From Shewanella violacea DSS12 (GTDB lineage Bacteria; Pseudomonadota; Gammaproteobacteria; Enterobacterales; Shewanellaceae): a DNA stretch of 64,000 nucleotides. The notes below the pieces were generated by a model that saw only the letters and a list, made by a program, of their open reading frames with translations, searched no databases and was not told the origin of the DNA. Position 1 is the stretch's first letter; each line of letters starts with the position of its first letter. A program made the translations under genes and the position numbers. Shown here in pieces: positions 40,343-50,600 of this stretch. The stretch spans positions 1,054,001 to 1,118,000 of the forward strand of contig NC_014012.1 in NCBI RefSeq assembly GCF_000091325.1, given 5' to 3'.

Positions 40343-40494
40343 CCATGTGAGCTCTGCCAAATCAAACAACGTCCATGTTTAACGGCCAGTTCGACATCCA
40401 GTCTCTCGTTCGAAGAGTTTCATTTCATGAAACCTCACCCTGAAATCGAAGCTCGCAGCCGTATCTACACTCAGTTATTTACTTCTTCGATTTA
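40343..40494 (+). repeat. Repeat family A, copy 1
   Basis: A 152-bp element starting CCATGTGAGCTCTGCCAAAT and ending near CTTCGATTTA; it contains GTTTCATTTCATGAAAC (a small hairpin) and CCATGTTTAACGGCCAGTT. Copy 2 lies exactly 428 bp downstream with only a few differences; copy 3 is inverted at 54661-54766. Confidence 0.75.
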
Positions 40495-40710
40495 GGTTTC
40501 ATTGGTTGAGTCGGTAACACGGAAATGCCCCAAAGTAAGCTAGCCTTCGAATGAAGGCTGATTACATTTTCTGATTTAGTTTCTGGCTGGGTGGGTATTG
40601 GGGAGTGTGTTTGAAAGTCATACCTTCATGGTTATCTATCGCTTGCAGCGGGTGCCGTGCATGGATGCACAAATGTCGTGATCACATGGATGTGAATCAA
40701 CGACCTTATG

Positions 40711-40758
40711 GGCACTCTTTACTTTGAAAGGGTTCTACGAGACGCCGGCTCTTGATTT
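40711..40758 (+). repeat. Repeat family B, copy 2
   Basis: GGCACTCTTTACTTTGAAAG to GGCTCTTGATTT; about 85-90 percent like copy 1 by eye, and directly followed by family A copy 2. Confidence 0.6.
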
Positions 40759-40770
40759 CATGAGAGTCTT

Positions 40771-40921
40771 CCATGTGGGCTCTGCCAAATCAAACAAGGT
40801 CCATGTTTAACGGCCAGTTCGACATCCAGTCTCTCGTTCGAAGAGTTTCATTTCATGAAACCTCACCCTGAAATCGAAGCTCGCAGCCGCATCTACACAG
40901 GGTTATTCTTCTCTTCGATTT
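40771..40921 (+). repeat. Repeat family A, copy 2
   Basis: Nearly the same as 40343-40494; differences include GTGGGC for GTGAGC and GCATCTACACAGGG for GTATCTACACTCAG. Confidence 0.75.
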
Positions 40922-41039
40922 TAGCTTTATAGCTTAAGATCCACGTCCTATCTCATTGTTTCTGTTTATCTTTTGCGGGGCTTCGCCAGGCTAGAACCCC
41001 TTTGTTTCATTTCGTCAATTCAGGACTCTTAGCTGCTGA

Positions 41040-42974
41040 TTATTCTTCACTGCAGGCGATTAGATTGTTAACCGCTTTTGATATCAGGTCTTTTTTCATT
41101 TTAGTACGTGTAACAGGCTGATCAAACCAGAAGCTCATCGGCTGATCAAAGCCAATACCGTGCATATAATTGTAGATAGCCTTACGCAGCCCTTCCCCAA
41201 GCATTTCATGATCCACGCCAGTTGGGTCAGTGAAGTCCACATCGTTTTCTGCGAATAAGATCTCAGGGCGCTCAGCAAGCGTGATGCCAAACTTCTCAGG
41301 GTTCATACCAATAGGACTGTGAATCGTGGCCACAAAACGGTGCCAGTAAGCGGACTGGAAACAACCTTGCTCCATCATCTGACGCACCATCTCCAGCGAA
41401 TCTATGGTTTCTTGCTCGGTTTGTGTGGGGAAACCGTACATCAAATAGGCATGAACCAAGATACCTGCATTACTGAAGGCCTTAGTTACGTTGCCGACCC
41501 GCTCAACACTCACGCCTTTTTTCATCAGTTTCAATAGACGATCCGACGCCACTTCAAGACCGCCGCTAACAGCGATACAACCAGAATCCGCTAGCAACTG
41601 GCAACGCGCTTCGCTAAACGTTCTCTCAAAACGGATATTGCCCCACCAGCTGATCACGACCTTGCGCTCAATTAACCGTTTTGCTAGGGCAAATAACGTC
41701 TTTGGCGGTAGGGCTTCATCGACGAAATGGAAACCTGTCTGTCCGGTTTCTTCGATGAGTTCCTCGATTCTATCCACCAGAATATCGGCTCCAGCGGTAT
41801 CGTAGCGGTCGATATAGTCCAGACTGACATCGCAAAAGCTGCATTTACGCCAGTAACAGCCATGAGCTATGGTCAGTTTATTCCAGCGTCCATCGCTCCA
41901 AATACGGTGCATGGGATTGAGCATTTCACACAAAGACAGGTATTCACTCAATGGCAGGCCATCGTATATTGGTGCACCGACTTCGCTTTGTGGAATATCA
42001 TGGAGCTGAGCATTTTCATTGAAGTGTACGTATGCTTGGCCATTTTCATCCTCTGCGAGGAAATAGGTTCGCACCAGAGACTCTATCTCAAGTTGTCCTG
42101 CAAAGTATTCCAGCAAGGTTATAAAAGGACGTTCGCCGTCGTCCAGACAGATAAAATCGACAAACTCAAAAACTCGCGTGTCCTTCAACGCACGCAGCTC
42201 GGTATTGATAAAACCACCGCCCATCACTATGGGTATATCAGGATTGATGGCTTTACAGGTTTGCGCTATACGTAAGGCTCCCAGCATATTACCGGGAAAA
42301 GGCACGGTTAAGGCGACTACGCTAGGTTGAGTTTCTTCCAAATACTGCTCGACCAATTGTTCTAAAATTTCCGAGCTGAAACTAGGTTCACCCATCAAGG
42401 TATCGTAGAGGTTGTCAAAGCTTGGGTTGGCCGCTGCTAATTTCTCACCATAACGGCTCACTTCAAAATAGGGATCAACCCCCTGAGTAATGACCTGAGA
42501 CAGGTCATTAATAAACAGAGTTGCTAGATATTTGGCTTTATCTTGTACGCCTAGATTGCCAAAGGCCGCTTGCATCACATCGCCAGATACGGCTTCCATT
42601 TGAGCAATAGTGTCAAACGCTGGGCCTTCTGGTAAAAAACGACGGGAGTTAATACGCAGTGCAAGGCTGGGATCTTTGCCCTGCAAAAAGCGAATCGCAA
42701 GCTCAACTGTCTGATGATAACGGTCAAAGTCAGCCAGGAAACTAAAGATCACCTCAGGCAGCTCATCGTCTTCAAAGTGCTCGAAGTTTTCTTCCACATG
42801 CTGACGAATAATCTCCAGTGCAGGCGCTGTCATCATTTCGAGGAAAAGCTCAATAGCAGGATCTCGCTGAACCGCCTCATAGCCTCTAGAGCGTAAGAAA
42901 CCAGTTAAATACGCTGTTGCCGGATAGGGCGTATTCAGCTGGGTCATAGGTGGGGTCATTAGAAGAACGGTCAT
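41040..42974 (-). CDS. B12-binding-domain radical SAM protein
   Basis: A 644-residue protein with an N-terminal region, a Rossmann-like cobalamin-binding domain (about residues 205-310, VVALTVPFPGNMLGALRIAQ and IVMGGGFINTE) and a radical SAM domain (about 365-560). The cluster cysteines are in HGCYWRKCSFCDV; spacing is C-x4-C-x2-C, one residue longer than the classic C-x3-C-x2-C. SAM-binding GGLE and the MYGFPTQTEQET motif follow. B12-radical SAM enzymes methylate or rearrange unreactive carbons; the substrate here is unknown. It is the only gene between acpS and the acpS remnant, flanked by repeats, and may have arrived by transfer. Confidence 0.88.
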   Translation of the reverse strand: MTVLLMTPPMTQLNTPYPATAYLTGFLRSRGYEAVQRDPAIELFLEMMTAPALEIIRQHVEENFEHFEDDELPEVIFSFLADFDRYHQTVELAIRFLQGKDPSLALRINSRRFLPEGPAFDTIAQMEAVSGDVMQAAFGNLGVQDKAKYLATLFINDLSQVITQGVDPYFEVSRYGEKLAAANPSFDNLYDTLMGEPSFSSEILEQLVEQYLEETQPSVVALTVPFPGNMLGALRIAQTCKAINPDIPIVMGGGFINTELRALKDTRVFEFVDFICLDDGERPFITLLEYFAGQLEIESLVRTYFLAEDENGQAYVHFNENAQLHDIPQSEVGAPIYDGLPLSEYLSLCEMLNPMHRIWSDGRWNKLTIAHGCYWRKCSFCDVSLDYIDRYDTAGADILVDRIEELIEETGQTGFHFVDEALPPKTLFALAKRLIERKVVISWWGNIRFERTFSEARCQLLADSGCIAVSGGLEVASDRLLKLMKKGVSVERVGNVTKAFSNAGILVHAYLMYGFPTQTEQETIDSLEMVRQMMEQGCFQSAYWHRFVATIHSPIGMNPEKFGITLAERPEILFAENDVDFTDPTGVDHEMLGEGLRKAIYNYMHGIGFDQPMSFWFDQPVTRTKMKKDLISKAVNNLIACSEE

Positions 42975-43153
42975 AGCCTGCCTTTAAATAGTAATACTTG
43001 GATACTCTGTATGAAAATGAACGGTGACGAAACCGTTGTAGCAGACAGAGTGTGGCAGCAAGCCCCTATGTCAGGATTGTTGCCATAAAAATTAGCGGGT
43101 ATTCTAGCAAATGTGCTATGTCCGTTCTACTTCAAAATGTACTTGATTCCCAG

Positions 43154-43413
43154 ACTCAGTGCCGTTTAGCTAAACGCGTGCTTAGTGAATTGAAATGGCT
43201 ATCTTTATCGTCTCATCAAAACCTAAGGTTATTTGGCCAAGCGTTGCGCAGGCAAAGATTTAGGCTCTGGCGGCGTCTCGTTTCAGCGGCGGCGCAGCAG
43301 AAAGACTCGCGCTGCTTAGTGACACGGCTTGGTGGTTTGGAGTGTGAGAGGGCACATCTCTATTGTCGATGAGAAGCACAAGGCTACTACTAACAGTGAT
43401 TCTGGAATCTTGA
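43154..43413 (+). pseudogene. Decayed partial second copy of acpS
   Basis: From ACTCAGTGCCGTTTAGC to GGAATCTTGA this stretch follows acpS (39779 to 40092) with frameshifts, an internal deletion of about 100 bp around 43265 and a short insertion near 43322. The match continues past the stop codon through GAGAATAAGATTCTGG and CTACATTTGTGTTGG to about 43457, as after the intact gene. The conserved start, with the metal-binding Asp, is missing, so it is not functional. Confidence 0.85.
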
Positions 43414-43937
43414 GAATAAGATTCTGGTAATTCCTTTTTGGCTACATTTGTGTTGGCCGGATAGGTGAAGACCGACATTCAGTTCTACCTATAGCCTGCG
43501 GCTTGCTCATGTGCAGCTACTTCTGTGAGTCGCCGGCTCTTGATTTCATAAGAGTCATCCTTGGGTGCTCTTCGATTTACCTTTTATAGATTAAGGTAAC
43601 TTCATTCAATAAGTTTATTTTTCTAGTTCTCTATAACTTGTCCATAGAGCAATACTGAGGTGTACTTTATTACTAGTCATTTTTTTATCCATTCGAGTGG
43701 TTTGTTTTGAGGAACATATTGATTGAGAGCAGTATCACATTACAATTAATTGTTAGGCTAATATTATTTGTAGTCTTTACAGGTTCATTTGAAACCAAGT
43801 GTTGCGTAGGTGGTGTTGATGTAGTACAAAAGTGTGGTTGTTTTGTTGCTTGTTGTTGGGAAGGTGGTTTTTGGTGGCCATGATTTTCTATAAGTAATCA
43901 TTTTTCAAAATGATTTTAACGATTAAGTTGTAAAAAT
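43414..43937. other. Region upstream of the type I secretion operon
   Basis: About 520 bp without a gene. It holds the tail of the acpS duplication, a partial family B repeat (43508-43561), a G/T-rich stretch (about 43820-43880) and the palindrome at 43896-43915. The promoter of the secretion operon must lie here; I do not see a convincing -35/-10 pair. Confidence 0.5.
43896..43915. promoter_or_regulatory. Palindrome before the secretion operon
   Basis: AATCATTTTTCAAAATGATT: perfect 9-bp arms around TC, 22 bp before the ABC exporter start. Position suggests an operator or an RNA hairpin over the leader; the gene has no clear ribosome-binding site. Confidence 0.45.
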
Positions 43938-46247
43938 ATGGATTCTGGTCTTCATTCTCTTGTCGCTATAGCGCGTTTTCATCAGTTGCCAGCGGAGCCT
44001 GAGCAGCTGTCTCATGAGTTCGGTATATCGGGCACTTTATTTTCTGATACTGAAATATTGTTGGCGGCGAAAGCGCTGACCCTAAAAGCTAAGCAGCTGA
44101 CTTTATCTATCTCAGAGCTTAAAAACGGTATCTTGCCTGCTATAGCTAAAGATAAGCAAGGTGGTTATTTTATAATCGCAAGATTGTCATCAGATAATCT
44201 TTCAGAGTCTTTTGATCCGATTGATGAACAACAAGACGTTAGCCAGTCTAAGGCGAAACAAGATAATATTTTGATCCATGATCTTACTCAGGGCGCGCCT
44301 CGAACTGTATCTGTTGATGAATTAAAACAGCGTTGGACGGGCGAACTGATTGCACTGGTCAGGCGTCAAGGGTTTGGTGAGAGCCTGCAGCAAAAGTTTG
44401 ATATCTCTTGGTTTATTCCTTCATTAGTAAAATACCGAAAATTGTTCGGAGAGGTGCTGATTGCTTCTTTCTTTTTGCAAATTTTTGCCCTAGTCATTCC
44501 ACTCTTCTTTCAAGTGGTCATGGATAAAGTTCTGGTACATCGTGGTTTCACCACTCTAGATGTGCTTGCGGTAGGTTTTTTTGTAGTGGTGGTATTTGAA
44601 GCCATATTAGGAGGGATTCGTAATTACACTTTTAGTCATACGACTAACCGGATCGATGTTGAACTAGGTTCCCGCCTTTTTCAGCATCTATTGAATTTAC
44701 CTTTATCATATTTTGAGTCCAGGCAGGTCGGTCAGAATGTGGCTAGAGTCAGAGAACTTGATACCATACGTAACTTCATAACGGGGACGGCTCTAACGTT
44801 AGTGATAGACCTTCTGTTCGTTTTCGTTTTCTTAGGTGTGATGTGGTACTACAGCCCGACGCTTACCTGGATAGTGATGGGCAGTATTCCCTTCTATATT
44901 CTGTTATCTGTGTTTATAACCCCTATTTTACGACGTCGTCTCGATGAGAAGTTCAAGCATGGCGCGGCTAATACCGCTTTTTTGACCGAGGCTATTACCG
45001 GAATTAGTACCGTTAAGTCGATGGCGGTTGAACCTCAGATGCGACGTAAATTAGAAGATCACTTATCCAGTTATGTGCATGCTTCTTTTCGAAGCCAAAA
45101 CCTAGGTAATATAGCTGGACAAATAGCGGGACTTATTAATAAATTGGTCACCTTAGGCATTATTTGGGTGGGGGCGCATTTAGTCATAGATGGCCAAATA
45201 AGCGTAGGTCAGCTGGTTGCATTTAATATGCTTGCGGGGCGTGTCAGTGGACCCATTCTCAAACTTGTACAGCTTTGGCAAGACTTTCAGCAGGCGGGAA
45301 TATCTATCGAGCGATTGGGAGATATCTTGAATACACCAAAGGAACCTGGATTTAACCCTAACCGATCACGTCTACCTTCGTTGCAAGGTGCGATTACTTT
45401 TGAGCATGTTCGTTTCCGCTATCGACCAGATGGTCCGGTTATTCTCAATGAGATAAATCTGCAGACTCGACCAGGTGAGGTGATAGGTATTGTCGGGCGT
45501 TCCGGTTCAGGAAAAAGCACCATTACTAAGCTGGTGCAACGACTCTATATTCCCGAGTCGGGGAGAGTGCTCGTGGATGGTGTAGACCTTTCTATGATAG
45601 ACACGGCCTGGCTTCGTAAACAGATTGGTGTGGTATTACAGGAGAATTTTCTGTTTAACCGTACGATACGGGAAAATATTGCCTTAACTGATCCTTCTAT
45701 TTCTATGGAACGTGTAGTTGCTGCGGCCAAGATGGCAGGTGCACATGAGTTTATTGTCGAGCTACCGGAAGGGTATGACAATATTGTTGGTGAGCAAGGC
45801 AGTAATCTATCTGGGGGACAGAGGCAAAGATTGGCTATTGCCCGTGCACTAATAGGTAATCCTCGTATTTTGATTTTTGATGAAGCGACCAGTGCACTGG
45901 ATTATGAGTCAGAACGCTTAGTGCAAGACAATATGGCGCGGATTTGTAAGGGGCGTACCGTGTTTATTATTGCCCACAGACTGACTACTGTTCGTCAGTG
46001 TAATCGTATTATTGTGATGGACAAGGGCCGTATCGTAGAGCAGGGAAATCATGACCGCTTAATCGCTCACAATGGTTATTACGCCAAGTTGCACAGCTAT
46101 CAAAGTCATACGCCTAATCTACATCCAGTAGAATCTAATCAAGCTAACTATTCCCAAGCTAAGCAGGTAAGAACTACAGCTAAAAATAACAGGGTTAATA
46201 CATCGAGCCCTTCAGCTGCTAAGCATAGCACTGAGGAGAAGATATGA
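43938..46247 (+). CDS. Type I secretion ABC exporter (HlyB/LapB-like)
   Basis: The 769-residue inner-membrane transporter powers export of the RTX protein. Domains in order: an N-terminal C39-like domain (residues 1-135) whose catalytic Cys is replaced (SGLHSL in place of CGxxCL), so it binds rather than cuts the substrate; a six-helix transmembrane domain (about 155-440); and an ATPase domain with Walker A GRSGSGKST near 520, the LSGGQ signature near 625 and Walker B ILIFDEAT. A polar tail of about 50 residues follows. Its stop overlaps the adaptor gene by four bases. No TolC-like gene is in the operon. Confidence 0.95.
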   Translation: MDSGLHSLVAIARFHQLPAEPEQLSHEFGISGTLFSDTEILLAAKALTLKAKQLTLSISELKNGILPAIAKDKQGGYFIIARLSSDNLSESFDPIDEQQDVSQSKAKQDNILIHDLTQGAPRTVSVDELKQRWTGELIALVRRQGFGESLQQKFDISWFIPSLVKYRKLFGEVLIASFFLQIFALVIPLFFQVVMDKVLVHRGFTTLDVLAVGFFVVVVFEAILGGIRNYTFSHTTNRIDVELGSRLFQHLLNLPLSYFESRQVGQNVARVRELDTIRNFITGTALTLVIDLLFVFVFLGVMWYYSPTLTWIVMGSIPFYILLSVFITPILRRRLDEKFKHGAANTAFLTEAITGISTVKSMAVEPQMRRKLEDHLSSYVHASFRSQNLGNIAGQIAGLINKLVTLGIIWVGAHLVIDGQISVGQLVAFNMLAGRVSGPILKLVQLWQDFQQAGISIERLGDILNTPKEPGFNPNRSRLPSLQGAITFEHVRFRYRPDGPVILNEINLQTRPGEVIGIVGRSGSGKSTITKLVQRLYIPESGRVLVDGVDLSMIDTAWLRKQIGVVLQENFLFNRTIRENIALTDPSISMERVVAAAKMAGAHEFIVELPEGYDNIVGEQGSNLSGGQRQRLAIARALIGNPRILIFDEATSALDYESERLVQDNMARICKGRTVFIIAHRLTTVRQCNRIIVMDKGRIVEQGNHDRLIAHNGYYAKLHSYQSHTPNLHPVESNQANYSQAKQVRTTAKNNRVNTSSPSAAKHSTEEKI

Positions 46248-47653
46248 GTGCCTGGGGAATACTAAAAGATGCATGGAAAAATCGTGACAAGTTGGGCGAT
46301 GGCAATACTAGTCGAGACTTAGCCGCGTTTCTACCTGCAGCGCTTGAAATTCAAGAAACACCGCCAAACCCGCTTGCGCGTAAGTTAGGCTGGAGTTTGC
46401 TTGTTCTTCTGGTTATTGCAATTATTTGGGCCTGTTTAGGTGAGGTCAATATTGTCGCCTCGGCTGAAGGTAAAATTATCCCAAGTTCTAAAGTGAAGTT
46501 GATCCAGCCTTTAGAAAAATCGGTAGTGAAAAACATCTTAGTACGTGAAGGCCAATATGTGCACAAAGGTCAGCTACTAATTGAGTTAGACAGCACCTTA
46601 ACAACCGCCGATGAGAAGCGCCTAAGTGGTGAACTGCACAGTGCTCGTCTGAGCCTAGCGGGTAGTCAAGCGCTGTTAGTTATGCTAACGCAAGATGCCA
46701 ATGACACCAATATAGCTTTAGCTTCACTGGCTTTCCCCAATGTGCCTAATGCGTCTCAAATCGAACTCGATCTACATAAGCGGCTTTTGTGGCAGCAATG
46801 GCTGCAATTTCGCGCCCAATGGCAGATGCTGCAGAGTAATCTTTTGCAAAAACAAGCAGAGCAAGCTGCCAGTAATGAGGTGATAGCTAAGCTCGAACAA
46901 ATATTGCCTATTATCACTAAGCGTGCTAACACAATGAAGGGCTTGCACAGTCAAAATTATGCTTCGGAAAACGACTATTTAGCACTCGAGCAAGAGCGCA
47001 TTCAATACACTCACGACTTAGCCGCCGAGCGCCAGAGACTTAAGCAATTACAAGCATCAGAATCGGAAGTCAGACAGCAACTTAACACTTTAAAGGCGCA
47101 GACTTCGGTCACCGAGTTGACCAAAATACCGCAGATCCAACAACAAATAGCCTCGTTGAAAGAGGAGTTGGCCAAGGCCGTCGATCGTAATAGTAAACAG
47201 GTTTTATATGCGCCAGTGTCTGGCCAAGTGCAAGAGTTAAGCATAGGGACCGTAGGTGGAGTGGTGACCGAAGCGCAGCAGCTCATGTTAATCGTACCTG
47301 ATGAAGTGCAACTCGATGTCGAAGTGTTCTTAGAGAATAAAGACATTGGTTTCGTACGCGAGCAGATGCTAGCCGAGATAAAAATTCATACCTTCCCCTT
47401 TACTAAATACGGGATTATTGATGGTGAAGTGATCTCGATATCAGATGACGCCACCGTCGATGAGCAGCGCGGCTTAATCTATGGTATGCGCCTCAAAATG
47501 AAACAGAGCACCATCATGGTTGATGGCAAAGAGATAAAGCTGATGCCCGGTATGGCTGTTACCGCCGAAGTACAAACGGGCAAGCGACGAATTATCGAGT
47601 TCTTTATGGCGCCGTTACTTAGGTATAGGCAAGAGAGTATTAGGGAACGTTAA
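46244..47653 (+). CDS. HlyD-family type I secretion adaptor
   Basis: A 469-residue membrane fusion protein linking the ABC exporter to an outer-membrane TolC channel. It has one N-terminal transmembrane helix (about 50-68, LGWSLLVLLVIAIIWACLG), a barrel-sandwich lipoyl part (GKIIPSSKVKLIQPLEKSVV), a long coiled coil (about 120-310, rich in Gln, Leu and Glu) and the C-terminal beta domain with MPGMAVTAEVQTGKRRIIEF, the HlyD signature. ATGA overlap with the exporter gene and GAGGAGA upstream indicate coupled translation. The RTX gene begins 40 bp downstream. Confidence 0.95.
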   Translation: MSAWGILKDAWKNRDKLGDGNTSRDLAAFLPAALEIQETPPNPLARKLGWSLLVLLVIAIIWACLGEVNIVASAEGKIIPSSKVKLIQPLEKSVVKNILVREGQYVHKGQLLIELDSTLTTADEKRLSGELHSARLSLAGSQALLVMLTQDANDTNIALASLAFPNVPNASQIELDLHKRLLWQQWLQFRAQWQMLQSNLLQKQAEQAASNEVIAKLEQILPIITKRANTMKGLHSQNYASENDYLALEQERIQYTHDLAAERQRLKQLQASESEVRQQLNTLKAQTSVTELTKIPQIQQQIASLKEELAKAVDRNSKQVLYAPVSGQVQELSIGTVGGVVTEAQQLMLIVPDEVQLDVEVFLENKDIGFVREQMLAEIKIHTFPFTKYGIIDGEVISISDDATVDEQRGLIYGMRLKMKQSTIMVDGKEIKLMPGMAVTAEVQTGKRRIIEFFMAPLLRYRQESIRER

Positions 47654-47692
47654 ATTTTGGCTTTATGCCTAGCAATATAATAAGGATGTTTT

Positions 47693-50600
47693 ATGAGTTA
47701 TCCATACCCTGAAGTTGTGAATGATAATACTGTTCATTGGGAAAATGAACAAGGTGAGCAAATTGAAGCGTCATCAGACGGTTCTATAAAAGTCACTGAC
47801 TCAAAAGGCAATACAGCAACTGTAACATTCGTTGGTGACGAGGCTGGTACAGTTGCTGTTGACTATGGCAATGGTCAAATTTCCTATTACGATGGCGAGT
47901 ATGGCGTTTCAATCCCGCTAGCCGGGGGAATTCAGTATAACTATGACTCTAAAACTGGTGATTATTCATTCGACATGTCAGTAAAAACACCTGGAAGTAA
48001 ATTCCTTGGTGCAGGTATGGATGCCAAGCTAAAAGGAAATTCAAGTACTGGCGTAACAGGGATGGATTTTTCGGCTAGCTTAACTGCAGGCGTAGGTGTG
48101 GCAAATGCGAAACTAACCGCTGGTATTTCTGTTGGAGAAAACGGGAAATTAACAGGTGTTACCTCCTTAGTCTTAGAAACACCATTAGGTGATATTCCTA
48201 TAGCCGAAGGTGAAGTTGGTTTAGGCAGTCTAGATCCTAATGCTTGGTTAGAACATTCTGGAATATTTGGTGATACCTCACTCGGTAATGCCTATCAACT
48301 ACTGGCGAGCCGAGGTCTGTATCTCGATGGAATGAACAATGGCAGTATTCCCGGTGGTATGTCCCACCAAGAATGGCTCGATCAGTTAAATGCGGCGGCC
48401 GATCTCAAAATTGATTCCGATCTACAGCTCGATGCTAATGCAATTGAACAATCTATGGTTCGTCGTGATCCCCTAGTATTCGATCTCGATGGAGATGGTA
48501 TTGAGACGGTATCATCTGATGCCGGAATCATCTTCGATCATGATGGTGATGGCATTAAGCAAGGTACAGGTTGGGTCGGTGCCGATGATGGTTTATTGGT
48601 ATTAGATATCAATGGCAATGGTACGATTGATTCCGGTAAAGAGCTCTTTGGGGATAATACCGACTTAGCCAATGGTGAAAAGGCGCGTAATGGGTTTGCT
48701 GCATTACGAGATTTAGACAGCAATGGCGATGGCATTATCGACAGTAATGATGCCGTATACAGTCAATTAAAAATTTGGCAAGACGCTAACCAAGATGGCA
48801 TAAGCCAAGCGTCAGAAATGAAAACACTTTCTGAACTAGATATAGCCTCTATTAACCTAAATGATGCTGAGTACGTCAATCAAATCCAAGAGGATAACCT
48901 AATCAGTTTTACCTCTGAGTACACAGATTCAGAGGGGAATGCTCACAGTTTTGGCACCCTAGATTTTGCCGTCAATGGGTTTCACCGTGAATTTAATGCC
49001 ATTGCAATAAGTGAAGAAGCTCAGGGAATCGTCGATTTTAAAGGCTCTGGTTATGTACGTGATCTCCGAGAAGCAGCCACTCAAAATGCCGACTTGTTAG
49101 CCATTTACAATCAGTTTTCTCAGGCAACAACTAGGGCTGAACAGGATAGTTTGATAGATAAACTGCTAGCTGAGTGGGTTACTTCTAAGGGGAATATGAG
49201 CAGTCATACGAGTGGAGAGGGGTTACTAGCTGAAAGATTAAAGCAGGCGACTTTAAATTTCTCTTTAAGTGAAACTTCTGATGTTACTCAAGGAGCTGAT
49301 AAGACTAGGTGGGTTTATTCTGATTTTTATATCCATGATCACATTCCAGTAGAGTATCATGAGCAACTTTATAAATTTGCTGAAACCCCGAGTGGTTACC
49401 TATTCAGCGATAATTATTTTTCAAAATCCTCAGCGTATTTACTGAACAACGGATTTACCGAGTTAGCATCAGGGCCAATAGTTAACGGGAGCTTTGAGGC
49501 ATCACATCCTACTGAGCAGATAGAACAAATGCTCTATATCCTTGAAATGTTCTCTGGTCGCTCTATTTCTGCTACCCAATTTGTTCTTAATGGACAAAGA
49601 GGTTTTCTTGCTATGCATTTTGATGCTGTTGGGCCTGTGATTAATGCATATGAAAACCTTAGATCTAACATCTTTAACTCACTGATGTTCTCTACACGCT
49701 TAGCGCATATTTCTGACTCTATAGAAATCGTATTTGATGTCGATGGCCTGTCTTATGATATGACGGCTTGGGAAGCTGAGCTGATTAAGTTGATAGAAGC
49801 CGATCCTGCAACTGGCGTGGCAGATGCTATGAGTGCATTAGACTTTTATGAGCCATATATAAGTCAAAGTGATTGGAGCCAGGGGGCATTTATGTCTCAG
49901 TTATTCAATGAGATTTTACCAGAACTCTCTCCTGATGCAGATCCAATTAGCTTTTTTCCAAGTGCATATGTTGAAGAAATCACTGAAGCTCAATTAGCTA
50001 CCGAGCTCGAAGGTAATAAGATAGCTGCTACAGGTAGTGATGGTGATGACACTATCAGAGCAAGATCAGGGTCTAATTCTGGTGTGTTTATCTTAGCTAA
50101 TAATGGCAATGACCGTGTATTTGGTGCCAATGGCGATGATTATATAGATGGTGGATCTGGTGATGACTATTTGTATGGTAGTAATGGCCATGACCAGCTG
50201 GTTGGCGGTGAGGGTAACGATATCCTCGATGGCGGTAACGGCGATGATGTGTTGTCAGGTGGTGCGGGTAATGATGTTCTGACTGGTGGTTATGGTAATG
50301 ACCGTTTCTTATTTGGTTATGGTGATGGTCAGGATACACTCTCAGATTATGACACCAGTACAACGAACAAAGATACTTTAGCCTTTGGTGCTAATATCAG
50401 CATAGCGGATGTAACGTTGGTTAAATCGGGTAATAGCCTTGTTGTCCAGCTTGCGGGCAGTACGGATCAGATATCTATTATGAATTGGTTCGTCAGTAGT
50501 CGTTATCAGCTTGAGAGTTTTGAATTTGCTGACGGAACAGTGTACAGCCGAGAGGATATGTTGAGTTTATTGCCTGTGGAGTCAAAAGGTACGGACGCCA

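Larger units (their letters stand above)
40093..41039. other. Repeat-rich gene-free region after acpS
   Basis: 947 bp without a real gene. It is made up largely of two dispersed repeat types: family A (152 bp, at 40343-40494 and 40771-40921) and family B (about 48 bp, at 40193-40240 and 40711-40758). A 79-codon plus-strand frame at 40256-40495 lies in the repeat and is not called. Confidence 0.6.

Noticed and set aside
40256..40495. 79-codon plus-strand frame after acpS
   Set aside because: Runs into repeat family A and is not kept open in the second copy, so it is repeat DNA and not a gene.
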